Source: Streptomyces fructofermentans
GTDB taxonomy: Bacteria; Actinomycetota; Actinomycetes; Streptomycetales; Streptomycetaceae
Assembly (NCBI RefSeq): GCF_014651055.1
Contig: NZ_BMWD01000001.1
Coordinates: forward strand, 294,350 to 358,349
Direction of reading: 5' to 3'
Length of the DNA stretch: 64,000 bases
Shown here: positions 54,883 through 61,964 of the stretch, one piece after another
How the letters are laid out: every line of letters starts with the position of its first letter
Numbering within the stretch: the stretch's first letter is position 1
Program-made: the position numbers and the translations under genes
Notes under the pieces: model-generated
What the model was told of the DNA's origin: nothing
Database searches by the model: none
The model's input: only the letters and a program-made list of their open reading frames with translations

Positions 54883-55647
54883 GTGACCAGAACCTTCGAG
54901 GAACTCGTCGCCGAGGCGGAAGCGGTACCCACCGAGGGATGGGACTTCTCCTGGTTCGACGGCCGGGCCACCGAGCAGCGCCCCTCATGGGGTTACGCGC
55001 GTGCCATGGGGGAGCGGCTGGCCGGGGCGGACTCCGCGCTCGACGTGCAGACCGGTGGGGGCGAGGTCCTCGCGTCCGCGCGCAGGCTGCCGCCGCTCAC
55101 CGCGGCCACCGAGGGCTGGCCCCCGAACGTCGCCAGGGCCACCGCCCTGCTCCACCCGCGCGGCGCGGTGGTCGTCGCCTCTCCCGAGGACGCCCCGCTG
55201 CCCTTCGGGGACGCGGCGTTCGGCCTCGTCGTGAGCAGGCATCCGGTGACACCGCACTGGACGGAGATCGCCCGCGTCCTCAGGCCAGGGGGCACCTACT
55301 TCGCCCAGCACGTGGGTCCGGCCAGCGCGTACGAGGTCGTCGAGCACTTCCTCGGACCGCAGCCCGGGTCGAGCCGCGCCACCCGGCACCCCGACCGTGA
55401 ACGGGCCGGCGCGGAGGCCGCCGGTCTGGAGGTCGTCGACCTGCGGGCCGAGCGGCTGCGGATGGAGTTCCACGACATCGGGGCCGTCGTGCACTTCCTG
55501 CGGAAGGTGGTGTGGATGGTTCCGGGGTTCACCGTGGAGCGGTACCGGCACCAGCTCGTGAGCCTCCACGAGAGGATCACGGCCGAGGGCCCGTTCGTCG
55601 CCCACAGCTCCCGCCACCTCGTTGAGGCCCGCAGACCGCACGCGTAG
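54883..55647 (+). CDS. SAM-dependent methyltransferase
   Basis: Class I methyltransferase-like protein (254 aa). The SAM-binding motif I region reads SALDVQTGGGEVLASA (about 50-65), less canonical than DxGxGxG. A post-motif VVVASPEDA, a DAAFGLVVSRH motif and the strand VLRPGGTYFAQHVG (about 135-148) fit the Methyltransf_11 type. Substrate unknown. GTG 54883 is preferred for the conserved TRTFEELVAEAE start; no good ribosome site is visible, so it may be leaderless. It is convergent with the AlkZ-like gene. Confidence 0.82.
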   Translation: MTRTFEELVAEAEAVPTEGWDFSWFDGRATEQRPSWGYARAMGERLAGADSALDVQTGGGEVLASARRLPPLTAATEGWPPNVARATALLHPRGAVVVASPEDAPLPFGDAAFGLVVSRHPVTPHWTEIARVLRPGGTYFAQHVGPASAYEVVEHFLGPQPGSSRATRHPDRERAGAEAAGLEVVDLRAERLRMEFHDIGAVVHFLRKVVWMVPGFTVERYRHQLVSLHERITAEGPFVAHSSRHLVEARRPHA

Positions 55648-55658
55648 CCGGGATGCCC

Positions 55659-56810
55659 CTACGCGTGCGGCCCCGTGGTCACCTTCCCGACCACCAGCTC
55701 CGGCCGCGCCTCCAGCACCTCGCCCACCCGTGCCACCACGGCCGCCAGTTCCCGTTCCTGTGCCGCGGTCAGCCGGTCCAGCGGCTCCACGGTCACGGTG
55801 GTGCGCCGCCCCTGCCGCCGCTGGTGCCAGACCCCGGCGACCACCCCGTCCACGAGCAGCACGGGATGGTTCCCCGCCTGGCCGCGCGCCAGCGCCCGAG
55901 TGGACGCGGCTCCGGGGAACATCCGCTCACGCGGCTGGGCGGCGACGGCGTACGCGTCGAAGTACGGCAGCAGCCGCACCCCGCGTACGGGCTCTTCGGG
56001 GAAGGCGGTGTCGCCCGCCGCGACCCAGGCGGGAGTGCCCTCGAAGTCGACCTCCTCGATCCCGCCGGCGGAGGCCTCGGAGGCGAAGAGGTCCGCGGCC
56101 CAGCCGCGCGGCGCGGCGGTCCACCGGGCGAAGTCCCGTGAGGTCACGGGTCCGTAGGCGTGCGCGTAGGCGCGGACGAGCACGCCGAGGGCCTCGGCCG
56201 CGGGCAGCGGGTCGAACCGCGGCGGGCGGGTGTAGGCGGCCTTTCGGCCGTGGTCGGGCGCGAAGCACAGCGCCCCGGCCTGGCCGGCGCGGTGCATCAC
56301 CTGACGCCAGCGCGGCCACTTCTGCTGGAAGGCCTCCATCACGAGGTCCCCGGCCCAGGGCCCGGTGCGGGCCACGACCTCGTCGGTGAGTTCGTCGACG
56401 GTCAGACGCCGGCCGTCGAGGGCGTCGCCGACCGCGGCGACCACCTCGTCCTCCTGCTCAGGAGTCATCCGGACGTCCGCCCGCACGGGGCTCGGCCCGG
56501 TCGGGACCGAGGTCAGCGCGGCACTCCAGAAGGGGAGCGCCGCCGCGGGCAGCAGATGGATCGTGCCGCGCGGGCCGTACGTCTTGACCAGGCCGCGCTC
56601 CTCCCAGAGCGCCGCCCGCACGTCCTGGCGGGTGGCGCCGTCGAGCCGCAGGGCCACCGACAGCTCGGCCGCCGACAGCACCTGGGCGTGCACGGCGAGC
56701 AGCGCCCCGACGACCTCGGCGGCCGGAGTGCCCGCCGGTGCCGGGGTGCCCAGCAGCTGCCGTCCGTACCGCCGGGCGCTCGCCTCGTCCCACGTGATCC
56801 TCGGTGTCAT
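55659..56810 (-). CDS. HTH_42 winged-helix protein (AlkZ-like DNA glycosylase family)
   Basis: Protein of 383 aa in the winged-helix HTH_42 family, which includes DNA glycosylases that excise bulky or cross-linked bases. The N-terminal MTPRITWDEASARRYGRQ start, the LLAVHAQVLSAAE region (about 38-50) corresponding to the catalytic Gln-x-Gln motif (here H-A-Q), KTYGPRGTIHLLP, and a C-terminal TVTVEPLDRLTAAQ are visible. The histidine at the first catalytic place means activity is uncertain. ATG 56810 lies within an otherwise poor leader. Single gene. Confidence 0.78.
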   Translation of the reverse strand: MTPRITWDEASARRYGRQLLGTPAPAGTPAAEVVGALLAVHAQVLSAAELSVALRLDGATRQDVRAALWEERGLVKTYGPRGTIHLLPAAALPFWSAALTSVPTGPSPVRADVRMTPEQEDEVVAAVGDALDGRRLTVDELTDEVVARTGPWAGDLVMEAFQQKWPRWRQVMHRAGQAGALCFAPDHGRKAAYTRPPRFDPLPAAEALGVLVRAYAHAYGPVTSRDFARWTAAPRGWAADLFASEASAGGIEEVDFEGTPAWVAAGDTAFPEEPVRGVRLLPYFDAYAVAAQPRERMFPGAASTRALARGQAGNHPVLLVDGVVAGVWHQRRQGRRTTVTVEPLDRLTAAQERELAAVVARVGEVLEARPELVVGKVTTGPHA

Positions 56811-56971
56811 GCCGACGACGCTAGAGCCCCAGTAGGTCGGATCCTGTCCGCCTTCGCACCTGGACTCCGTAGAGGGACGCGGTCGGCCGAAAGGGGCTTA
56901 TGGGGTGCAAGGTCGGAATCCCTGCCGGATTGGCGGTGCGGGCCTCACGAGATCCCGGAAATGCTCACAGG

Positions 56972-56980
56972 TTGTCCACA
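56972..56980 (+). other. Single DnaA box (TTGTCCACA)
   Basis: Exact match to the preferred DnaA-binding nonamer of Streptomyces. A nearby TTATCC is only partial. One box alone does not make an origin; it may titrate DnaA or regulate a neighbour. Confidence 0.45.
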
Positions 56981-57064
56981 TCGTTATCCGGAATCGCTCG
57001 ATCCGCTCCTCCGGCTCACGTAAATTCTTCACGAGGCAATTCGCGTGAGCAAAGCTGCGCGGGA

Positions 57065-57099
57065 AGGCACCGCGCGGAGGAGGGGGCTGCGCGGTGCCT
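57065..57099. terminator. Hairpin terminator after the DUF192 gene
   Basis: An 11-bp perfect stem (AGGCACCGCGC, 57065-57075, with 57089-57099) and a 13-base loop, 30 bases beyond the minus-strand stop. Confidence 0.7.
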
Positions 57100-57128
57100 G
57101 CTGCCGTTTCCCGTCCGGCCCCGGGGTC

Positions 57129-57629
57129 TCAGCCGTGCGGCCCCTGCCGCCCGTACCGCTCGCGGGGCCCGTCGGGTCCGTACGCGGACTCCTGGACGGA
57201 GACCGCCACTCCGCGCCGCAGGCCCCAGGCCTCCATCGCTCCGGCCTCCGCCTCCAGTACGTGGCGCGCCCGCGGCCTCGGTCTGCCGATCCGCCCGGGG
57301 CGCATGGTCCGTACCGCGAGCACGCGGTACGCCCGGTCCAGGTGGGCGACGTCGATCGCGAACCGCATCCCCACCGTGTGCACCGTGCCGGCCGGTGTCA
57401 GCAGCAGGGCCCCCTCGATCCGGTCCCGGCCCAGCAGTCCGCGCCGCCGCTCCCGTGCGGACCGCGCGAACTCCAGTGGTACGGGCACCCGCGTCGTGGG
57501 CGTCGTGAAGGCCGCCCGGGCCGCCGGACGGCCGCCCCGACCGGCTTCGGCGTCAAGCGGGCGTTCCTCGACCGCATCACCCGTGCGGCGTACGCCCCCA
57601 CCGGGCGGCCGAATGCCCCACCAGCGCAC
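57129..57629 (-). CDS. DUF192 family protein
   Basis: Protein of about 166 aa; residues 60-160 are a DUF192 domain: RSARERRRGLLGR, the signature VHTVGMRFAIDVAHLD, and the closing VLEAEAGAMEAWGLRRG. The family's function is unsettled; a compact beta-barrel is known in structures. The start is uncertain: GTG 57629 has AGGGGG 5 bases upstream, while GTG 57665 is in frame with a weaker site. The first 50 residues are Arg/Gly-rich and may be non-coding. It is divergent from the candidate small RNA gene. Confidence 0.75.
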   Translation of the reverse strand: MRWWGIRPPGGGVRRTGDAVEERPLDAEAGRGGRPAARAAFTTPTTRVPVPLEFARSARERRRGLLGRDRIEGALLLTPAGTVHTVGMRFAIDVAHLDRAYRVLAVRTMRPGRIGRPRPRARHVLEAEAGAMEAWGLRRGVAVSVQESAYGPDGPRERYGRQGPHG

Positions 57630-57765
57630 GCAAACCCCCTGTATCCCTTGGGATTCGCCGGCCACGCCTTGGAATCCGCTGCGATTCGGCCATGATCCGA
57701 CCTCGAATCAACCCCTCCGCACCCACCCGGGCGTCGCCGGGCGACTCCGGAGAGTAGTTGTGGCA

Positions 57766-57858
57766 CGCCGATGCACCCAGCATCACTTACGAAGGGTTAT
57801 GGTGGAAACCCCCCCTCGGGCCGGTCCGTCTCCCCCCCACGGACCGGCCCGTTTTTTT
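57766..57858 (+). ncRNA. Candidate 6C-type small RNA
   Basis: A probable small RNA between the DUF192 gene and the cis-prenyltransferase gene. The 3' part is a textbook intrinsic terminator: a 13-bp stem (57817-57829 with 57839-57851), a loop of CTCCCCCCC, and seven T. Upstream, a run of seven C (about 57809-57815) follows GAAGGGTTATGGTGGAAA. C-rich hairpins closed by a U-tract are the mark of the actinobacterial 6C RNA. The 5' end is a guess. T-tracts are rare in this genome, which supports a real transcript end. Confidence 0.55.
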
Positions 57859-57990
57859 GCGCTCTTCCGGGCGCCCGGCGTACGCCCGCCCTCCCCCGCT
57901 CCTCCGCCGTCCGCTCGGAGCGGTCCGTACCCCGCCGAGGAACCTGTCGGCACTCGGCGCCCGGAGTCCGGTCCGCCAGTCCGCCTCCGT

Positions 57991-58012
57991 GTTCCGTCCG
58001 CGTTCCGTCCGC
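57991..58012. repeat. 11-bp tandem repeat upstream of the prenyltransferase gene
   Basis: GTTCCGTCCGC occurs twice in tandem, with a degenerate third copy to about 58024 and further CTTCCG units beyond. Non-coding. Confidence 0.75.
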
Positions 58013-58236
58013 GTTCCTTCGGGGATCCTTCCGGCTTCCTTCCGCGTCGGCCCGGCGTCCGGTCCGGGCCTGCCCGGACCGGGGCGCGCGGCGGGCAGGG
58101 CTCCGACCGGCAGGTCGTCGCGAGCGGTCCGCCGGCGGGCGCCGCGGGCCCGCACCCCGAAGGGGCACGCCGCCGGCACGGGGGTAGGGTGTCGCCCTCG
58201 GGGGACCGCCATCTGCACGGAGGGGCTGACAAAGAC

Positions 58237-59010
58237 GTGAACCTGCGCGACAACCTGCGCCGCTTGCTGGTCAGGTTCTATGCACGCAGGGTGGAAGGCC
58301 ACCTTGACCACGACCAGGTGCCCAAGCACATCGGCGTCATCATGGACGGCAACCGGCGCTGGGCGAAGGCGGCGGGCAGCACCACCGCCCAGGGCCACCG
58401 TGCCGGAGCCGACAAGATCGAGGAGTTCCTCGGCTGGTGCTCGGAGACGGACGTCGAGGTCGTCACCCTCTGGCTGCTGTCGACGGACAACTTCGACCGC
58501 CCCGAGGAAGAGCTCGTCCCCCTGCTGGGCATCATCGAGAACGTCGTGAGCTCCCTGGCCGCCGACGGCCGCTGGCGTGTGCAGCACGTGGGCACGCCGG
58601 ACATCCTGCCTTCGCGGATGCAGACCGTCCTGAAGGAGGCCAAGGAGTCCACCGCGCACGTCGACGGGATAGTCGTCAACGTGGCCATCGGCTACGGAGG
58701 CCGCGAGGAGATCGCCGACGCCGTGCGCTCGATGCTCCTCGACCACGCCGAACGCGGCACCTCGATGGAGGAGCTGGCGGAGAACGTCGACGTCGACATG
58801 ATCGGCAAGCACCTCTACACGAGCAACCAGCCCGACCCCGACCTCGTGATCCGCACCAGCGGCGAGCAGCGGCTGTCCGGATTCATGCTCTGGCAGACGG
58901 CCCACTCGGAGTACTACTTCTGCGAGGTCTTCTGGCCGGCCTTCCGCAAGGTCGACTTCCTGCGCGCCCTGCGCGACTACGCGGCGCGGCACCGGCGTTT
59001 CGGAGGCTGA
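58237..59010 (+). CDS. uppS: Cis-prenyltransferase (UppS-like isoprenyl diphosphate synthase)
   Basis: Condenses isopentenyl diphosphate onto an allylic diphosphate to give polyprenyl diphosphate, the precursor of the lipid carrier for wall and glycan synthesis. The 257-aa protein has the family motifs: HIGVIMDGNRRWAK (catalytic Asp, residue about 34), LWLLSTDNFDRP, NVAIGYGGREEI, PDLVIRTSGEQRLSGFMLWQ and the C-terminal EYYFCEVFWPAF. GTG 58237 is the start of the conserved region; the ribosome site GGAGGGG is about 12 bases away. Streptomyces often carry two such genes, so long-chain versus short-chain product is not certain. Confidence 0.93.
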   Translation: MNLRDNLRRLLVRFYARRVEGHLDHDQVPKHIGVIMDGNRRWAKAAGSTTAQGHRAGADKIEEFLGWCSETDVEVVTLWLLSTDNFDRPEEELVPLLGIIENVVSSLAADGRWRVQHVGTPDILPSRMQTVLKEAKESTAHVDGIVVNVAIGYGGREEIADAVRSMLLDHAERGTSMEELAENVDVDMIGKHLYTSNQPDPDLVIRTSGEQRLSGFMLWQTAHSEYYFCEVFWPAFRKVDFLRALRDYAARHRRFGG

Positions 59011-59135
59011 GCCCTCCCCCGCCGGGGGCGCGGGTCCGCTCCGGCGGGTCCCCCCGGCGGACGCGTGCCGTCCGAGCGGCGGCCCGTGCCACCCCTCTGG
59101 GGCGGAAGTAACAAGGAGTTCACCAGGGCGTCGTC

Positions 59136-59151
59136 CCATGCCTTGGCATGG
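59136..59151. promoter_or_regulatory. Palindrome CCATGCC-TT-GGCATGG
   Basis: Perfect 7-bp arms around TT, 231 bases upstream of the PIN-PhoH start. A candidate operator for this gene; no regulator is linked. Confidence 0.4.
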
Positions 59152-59215
59152 CTGCGGGCGTTCGAGGGCATAAGCCTTGCAGGTCGACGCCCGAACCACG
59201 GGTGTCGTATCTCAG

Positions 59216-59236
59216 CGGACGGCACGGGGCCGTCCG
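59216..59236 (+). promoter_or_regulatory. Leader hairpin upstream of the PIN-PhoH gene
   Basis: CGGACGGC (59216-59223) pairs with GCCGTCCG (59229-59236) around ACGGG. It could be a weak terminator of the prenyltransferase gene or part of the leader RNA. Confidence 0.4.
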
Positions 59237-59381
59237 CCCGGGAGGCCCTTTGCACCAGCGCGACCGTGCGGTCAGTACGGACGAGGCGGAGGGCCGGTCA
59301 CCGGCCCGTGCATCGGCGCCGAAGACCGGTCCAGCTCTCCTCCGTCGCTCCCCGACCTCATCCGAGGGGGTACGTCCTTCC

Positions 59382-60707
59382 GTGGTGACCAGCACAAAGC
59401 GCCGTATGCCAGACCGGCGCACCTATGTTCTCGACACCAGCGTCCTGCTGGCCGACCCGCACGCCATGAACCGCTTCGACGAGCACGAGGTCGTGCTCCC
59501 GATCGTGGTGGTCACGGAATTGGAGGCCAAGCGGCACCATCCCGAACTCGGCTATTTCGCCCGGCAGGCACTGCGCCTGCTCGACGACTACCGGGTGAAG
59601 TACGGCCGTCTCGACGCGCCCATCCCCACGGGCGAACTGGGCGGGACCGTGCGTGTCGAGCTCAATCACTCGGACCCCAGCGTGCTGCCGTCCGGCTATC
59701 GACTGGGGGACAACGACTCCCGCATCCTCGCGGTGGCCCGCAATCTGCAGGCCGAGGGTTTCGACGTCACGGTCGTGTCGAAGGACCTGCCGCTCAGGAT
59801 CAAGGCCTCCTCCGTCGGTCTCCTCGCCGAGGAGTACCGCGCGGAACTGGCCATCACGGGATCCTCCGGATGGACCGGAATGTCCGAACTGACGCTCTCG
59901 GGCGAGCAGGTGGACCTCCTCTTCGAGGAGGAGACCCTGTACGTCCCCGAGGCGTCCGACTTCCCGGTGCACACGGGTCTGATGATCCAGTCCGAGCGCG
60001 GCAAGGCGCTGGGGCGCGTGACGGCCGAGGGCAACATCCGCCTCGTACGGGGCGACCGTGAGGCGTTCGGCATCAAGGGCCGCAGCGCGGAGCAGCGCAT
60101 CGCGCTGGATCTGCTGCTCGACCAGGACGTCGGGATCGTGTCGATGGGCGGCCGGGCCGGCACCGGCAAGTCCGCGCTCGCGTTGTGCGCGGGCCTGGAG
60201 GCCGTCCTCGAACGCCGCCAGCACCAGAAGGTGATGGTCTTCCGGCCGCTGTACGCGGTCGGCGGGCAGGAGCTCGGATACCTGCCGGGCTCCGAGTCCG
60301 AGAAGATGAGCCCCTGGGCGCAGGCGGTCTTCGACACCCTGTCCGCGGTCACCAGCCGCGAGGTCATCGAGGAGATCACCGGTCGGGGCATGCTGGAGGT
60401 CCTGCCGCTCACCCACATCCGCGGGCGCTCGCTGCACGACGCGTTCGTGATCGTGGACGAGGCCCAATCGCTGGAACGGAACGTCCTGTTGACCGTTCTG
60501 TCCAGGATCGGTGCGAATTCGCGGGTCGTTCTCACCCATGATGTCGCCCAGCGGGACAACCTCCGGGTCGGACGGTACGACGGTGTCGTGGCCGTCGTGG
60601 AGAAGCTGAAGGGTCATCCCCTGTTCGCGCACGTCACGCTCACCCGCTCCGAGCGGTCCCGGATTGCGGCGCTTGTGACCGAAATGCTGGAGGACGGACA
60701 GATCTGA
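59382..60707 (+). CDS. PIN-PhoH protein (PhoH2-type RNA helicase/RNase)
   Basis: Two-domain protein of 441 aa. The N-terminal PIN ribonuclease domain (about 12-150) has acidic residues in [23 protein letters not shown] and [11 protein letters not shown]. The C-terminal PhoH ATPase (about 235-435) has Walker [11 protein letters not shown] and Walker [10 protein letters not shown]. Mycobacterial PhoH2, which has this plan, unwinds and cleaves RNA and pairs with a small antitoxin. GTG 59382 follows GAGGGGG about 11 bases upstream; GTG 59385 is equivalent. A 12-bp terminator follows. Confidence 0.92.
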   Translation: MVTSTKRRMPDRRTYVLDTSVLLADPHAMNRFDEHEVVLPIVVVTELEAKRHHPELGYFARQALRLLDDYRVKYGRLDAPIPTGELGGTVRVELNHSDPSVLPSGYRLGDNDSRILAVARNLQAEGFDVTVVSKDLPLRIKASSVGLLAEEYRAELAITGSSGWTGMSELTLSGEQVDLLFEEETLYVPEASDFPVHTGLMIQSERGKALGRVTAEGNIRLVRGDREAFGIKGRSAEQRIALDLLLDQDVGIVSMGGRAGTGKSALALCAGLEAVLERRQHQKVMVFRPLYAVGGQELGYLPGSESEKMSPWAQAVFDTLSAVTSREVIEEITGRGMLEVLPLTHIRGRSLHDAFVIVDEAQSLERNVLLTVLSRIGANSRVVLTHDVAQRDNLRVGRYDGVVAVVEKLKGHPLFAHVTLTRSERSRIAALVTEMLEDGQI

Positions 60708-60764
60708 GACCACCTGGCACCACCCATCCCGTCTGTCCAACGGGTGGTGGCTACACACTGATTG

Positions 60765-60804
60765 ATGCCGCCCGGCAAAGGCGAAGAGCCTAGCCGGGCG
60801 GCAT
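60765..60804 (+). terminator. Terminator after the PIN-PhoH gene
   Basis: A 12-bp perfect stem, ATGCCGCCCGGC (60765-60776) with its complement (60793-60804). Its 16-base loop contains a further GGC/GCC pair. Confidence 0.8.
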
Positions 60805-60923
60805 CTTCATGCGCGCTCGTTTCCGAAAAACTCCGGAGGCAAACGAGGTGTGAGCTTTCACACTGGGCACAGAATTGCCTCCCGGTGTCGGGTTACGGCA
60901 GAGTCTCATTCCTGTCAGGCCCC

Positions 60924-61112
60924 GCATACGACACACCTGTACCCCCAGCGGTACAGCACAGCAGAATCACCAGAACTCCATAACGCAGTCGTATGCCGCC
61001 CGAGCACCACGCGGCGCTTCCCCCTGGGGAGTTGCCCACCGGGCCCGTGCCTCCCGTGACCCCGCAGTTGGGAGGCCAGCGTCGAGGGCACGATTGCGTC
61101 CGCGAGGGTCAC
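60924..61112 (+). promoter_or_regulatory. Structured 5' leader, possible riboswitch, of the lysozyme-like gene
   Basis: Nested elements seen in the sequence. An outer 9-bp stem GCATACGAC (60924-60932) pairs with 60988-60996. Inside it is a 7-bp hairpin CTGTACC/GGTACAG (60937-60956). Further on is a 7-bp stem GCCTCCC (61049-61055) with 61070-61076, whose loop holds GTGACCC (61056-61062), complementary to GGGTCAC (61106-61112), a possible pseudoknot. It ends about 30 bases before the start codon. It does not show the GGGGAACC core of the c-di-AMP riboswitch that precedes other wall hydrolases in this genus. Confidence 0.45.
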
Positions 61113-61142
61113 CTGTAGCGGGCGATGCTGGAAGGAAACCGT

Positions 61143-61841
61143 GTGAGCCGGATTTCGGTCCGGGGACTGGCAGTGGCTTCGGCCACCGCGGTCACCGCTG
61201 TCGGCGCCGTCACCGGTGTTGCCTCGGGCAACACCGCTCCTGCGAACGACGCCGAGGCAACGGCCGGCGACGCCACGCTCCTCGCGGACATACCCGCGGG
61301 TCAGCAGGCGCAGGTGCAGACCGCCTCCCTGACACAGCAGGCAGATTCCCAGGCCATTGCCGCGGACGCGACCGCCAAGAAGGACGCGGAGGAGTCTGCC
61401 CGCAAGCAGGCCGCCGAGGACGCGATCGCCAAGCAGAAGGCCGCCGAGAAGGCGGAGAAGCTCGAGAAGGAGCGCAAGGAGGCCCTGGCCGCCAGCCGTT
61501 CCGCCTCGCGCGACGCCTCGACGCTCACCGCCGTGCCCGGCAAGTCGTACACCGTGGCCGAGATCCAGGCGATGGCGCGCCAGGTGGTGGCCGCCGACCA
61601 GTGGACGTGCTTCAGCAACATCGTGAACCACGAGTCCACCTGGAACTACAAGGCGGTCAACCCGTCCTCCGGTGCCTACGGCCTCTTCCAGGCGCTGCCC
61701 GGCTCCAAGATGTCGTCCGTCGGCTCCGACTGGCAGACGAACCCCGCCACGCAGATCAAGTGGGGCCTCAACTACATGGAGAGCCGCTACGGCAGCCCGT
61801 GTGGAGCCTGGGACTTCTGGCAGAGCAACCACTGGTACTGA
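61143..61841 (+). CDS. Secreted lysozyme-like (SLT) transglycosylase
   Basis: Secreted cell-wall hydrolase (232 aa). A signal peptide (about 1-32) is followed by an Ala/Lys/Glu-rich helical region (about 60-125, probable coiled coil) and a compact C-terminal lysozyme-like domain. That domain has catalytic Glu164 in VNHESTWNYKAVNPSSGAYG, then GLFQALPGSK and the closing WGLNYMESRYG ... WDFWQSNHWY. GTG 61143 has GGAAGGA upstream; an ATG at 61125 is in frame but lacks support. A 200-base structured leader precedes it and a perfect terminator follows. Likely acts in growth, spore germination or septation. Confidence 0.88.
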   Translation: MSRISVRGLAVASATAVTAVGAVTGVASGNTAPANDAEATAGDATLLADIPAGQQAQVQTASLTQQADSQAIAADATAKKDAEESARKQAAEDAIAKQKAAEKAEKLEKERKEALAASRSASRDASTLTAVPGKSYTVAEIQAMARQVVAADQWTCFSNIVNHESTWNYKAVNPSSGAYGLFQALPGSKMSSVGSDWQTNPATQIKWGLNYMESRYGSPCGAWDFWQSNHWY

Positions 61842-61860
61842 GCCACTCCGCTCAACTTCA

Positions 61861-61895
61861 CGGAGCCCCCCACCGTCCTACGGTGGGGGGCTCCG
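61861..61895 (+). terminator. Strong terminator after the lysozyme-like gene
   Basis: A perfect 15-bp stem (CGGAGCCCCCCACCG, 61861-61875, with 61881-61895) and a TCCTA loop. Confidence 0.9.
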
Positions 61896-61964
61896 CCATG
61901 TACGGTCGAGCCCGGACGGCTCCAGGGGGGAGTGGTGGGGCGCAACGGGGGAAGAGGACGGATC

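Larger units (their letters stand above)
56811..57128. other. 318-bp intergenic region with a DnaA box
   Basis: Includes a consensus Streptomyces DnaA box (TTGTCCACA, 56972-56980), an AT-richer stretch (57015-57050) and an 11-bp hairpin terminator near 57065. A reading frame from the ATG at 56900 looks spurious. Confidence 0.55.
57630..58236. other. 607-bp intergenic region: small RNA plus repeat-rich leader of the prenyltransferase gene
   Basis: Holds the candidate 6C RNA with terminator. The 375 bp after it carry TTCCG-type repeats and no further gene. An inverted repeat GTCGCC-G-GGCGAC (57733-57745) lies about 20 bases upstream of the RNA. Confidence 0.55.
59011..59381. other. 371-bp leader/intergenic region before the PIN-PhoH gene
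   Basis: No gene is supported. It contains a 16-bp palindrome (59136-59151) and an 8-bp hairpin (59216-59236), both between the prenyltransferase and PIN-PhoH genes. An antitoxin-like small ORF, as found before mycobacterial phoH2, was not identified. Confidence 0.5.
60708..61142. other. 435-bp region: PIN-PhoH terminator and structured leader of the lysozyme-like gene
   Basis: Holds an 8-bp hairpin (60718-60749), the terminator at 60765-60804, an inverted repeat GTGTGA-N4-TCACAC (60848-60863) that may mark the promoter, and the structured leader at 60924-61112. No ORF is supported. Confidence 0.6.

Noticed and set aside
56895-56960. FMN- or cobalamin-like riboswitch fragment (GGTGCAAGGTCGGAATCC)
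   Set aside because: Only short resemblance; the remaining core elements and a vitamin gene are lacking.
59065-59388. Possible antitoxin ORF before the PIN-PhoH gene
   Set aside because: Its composition is that of a non-coding frame and it has no ribosome site.
60924-61142. c-di-AMP (ydaO-type) riboswitch before the lysozyme-like gene
   Set aside because: The conserved GGGGAACC and GGGGTGAA elements were not found; only generic stems and a possible pseudoknot are visible.
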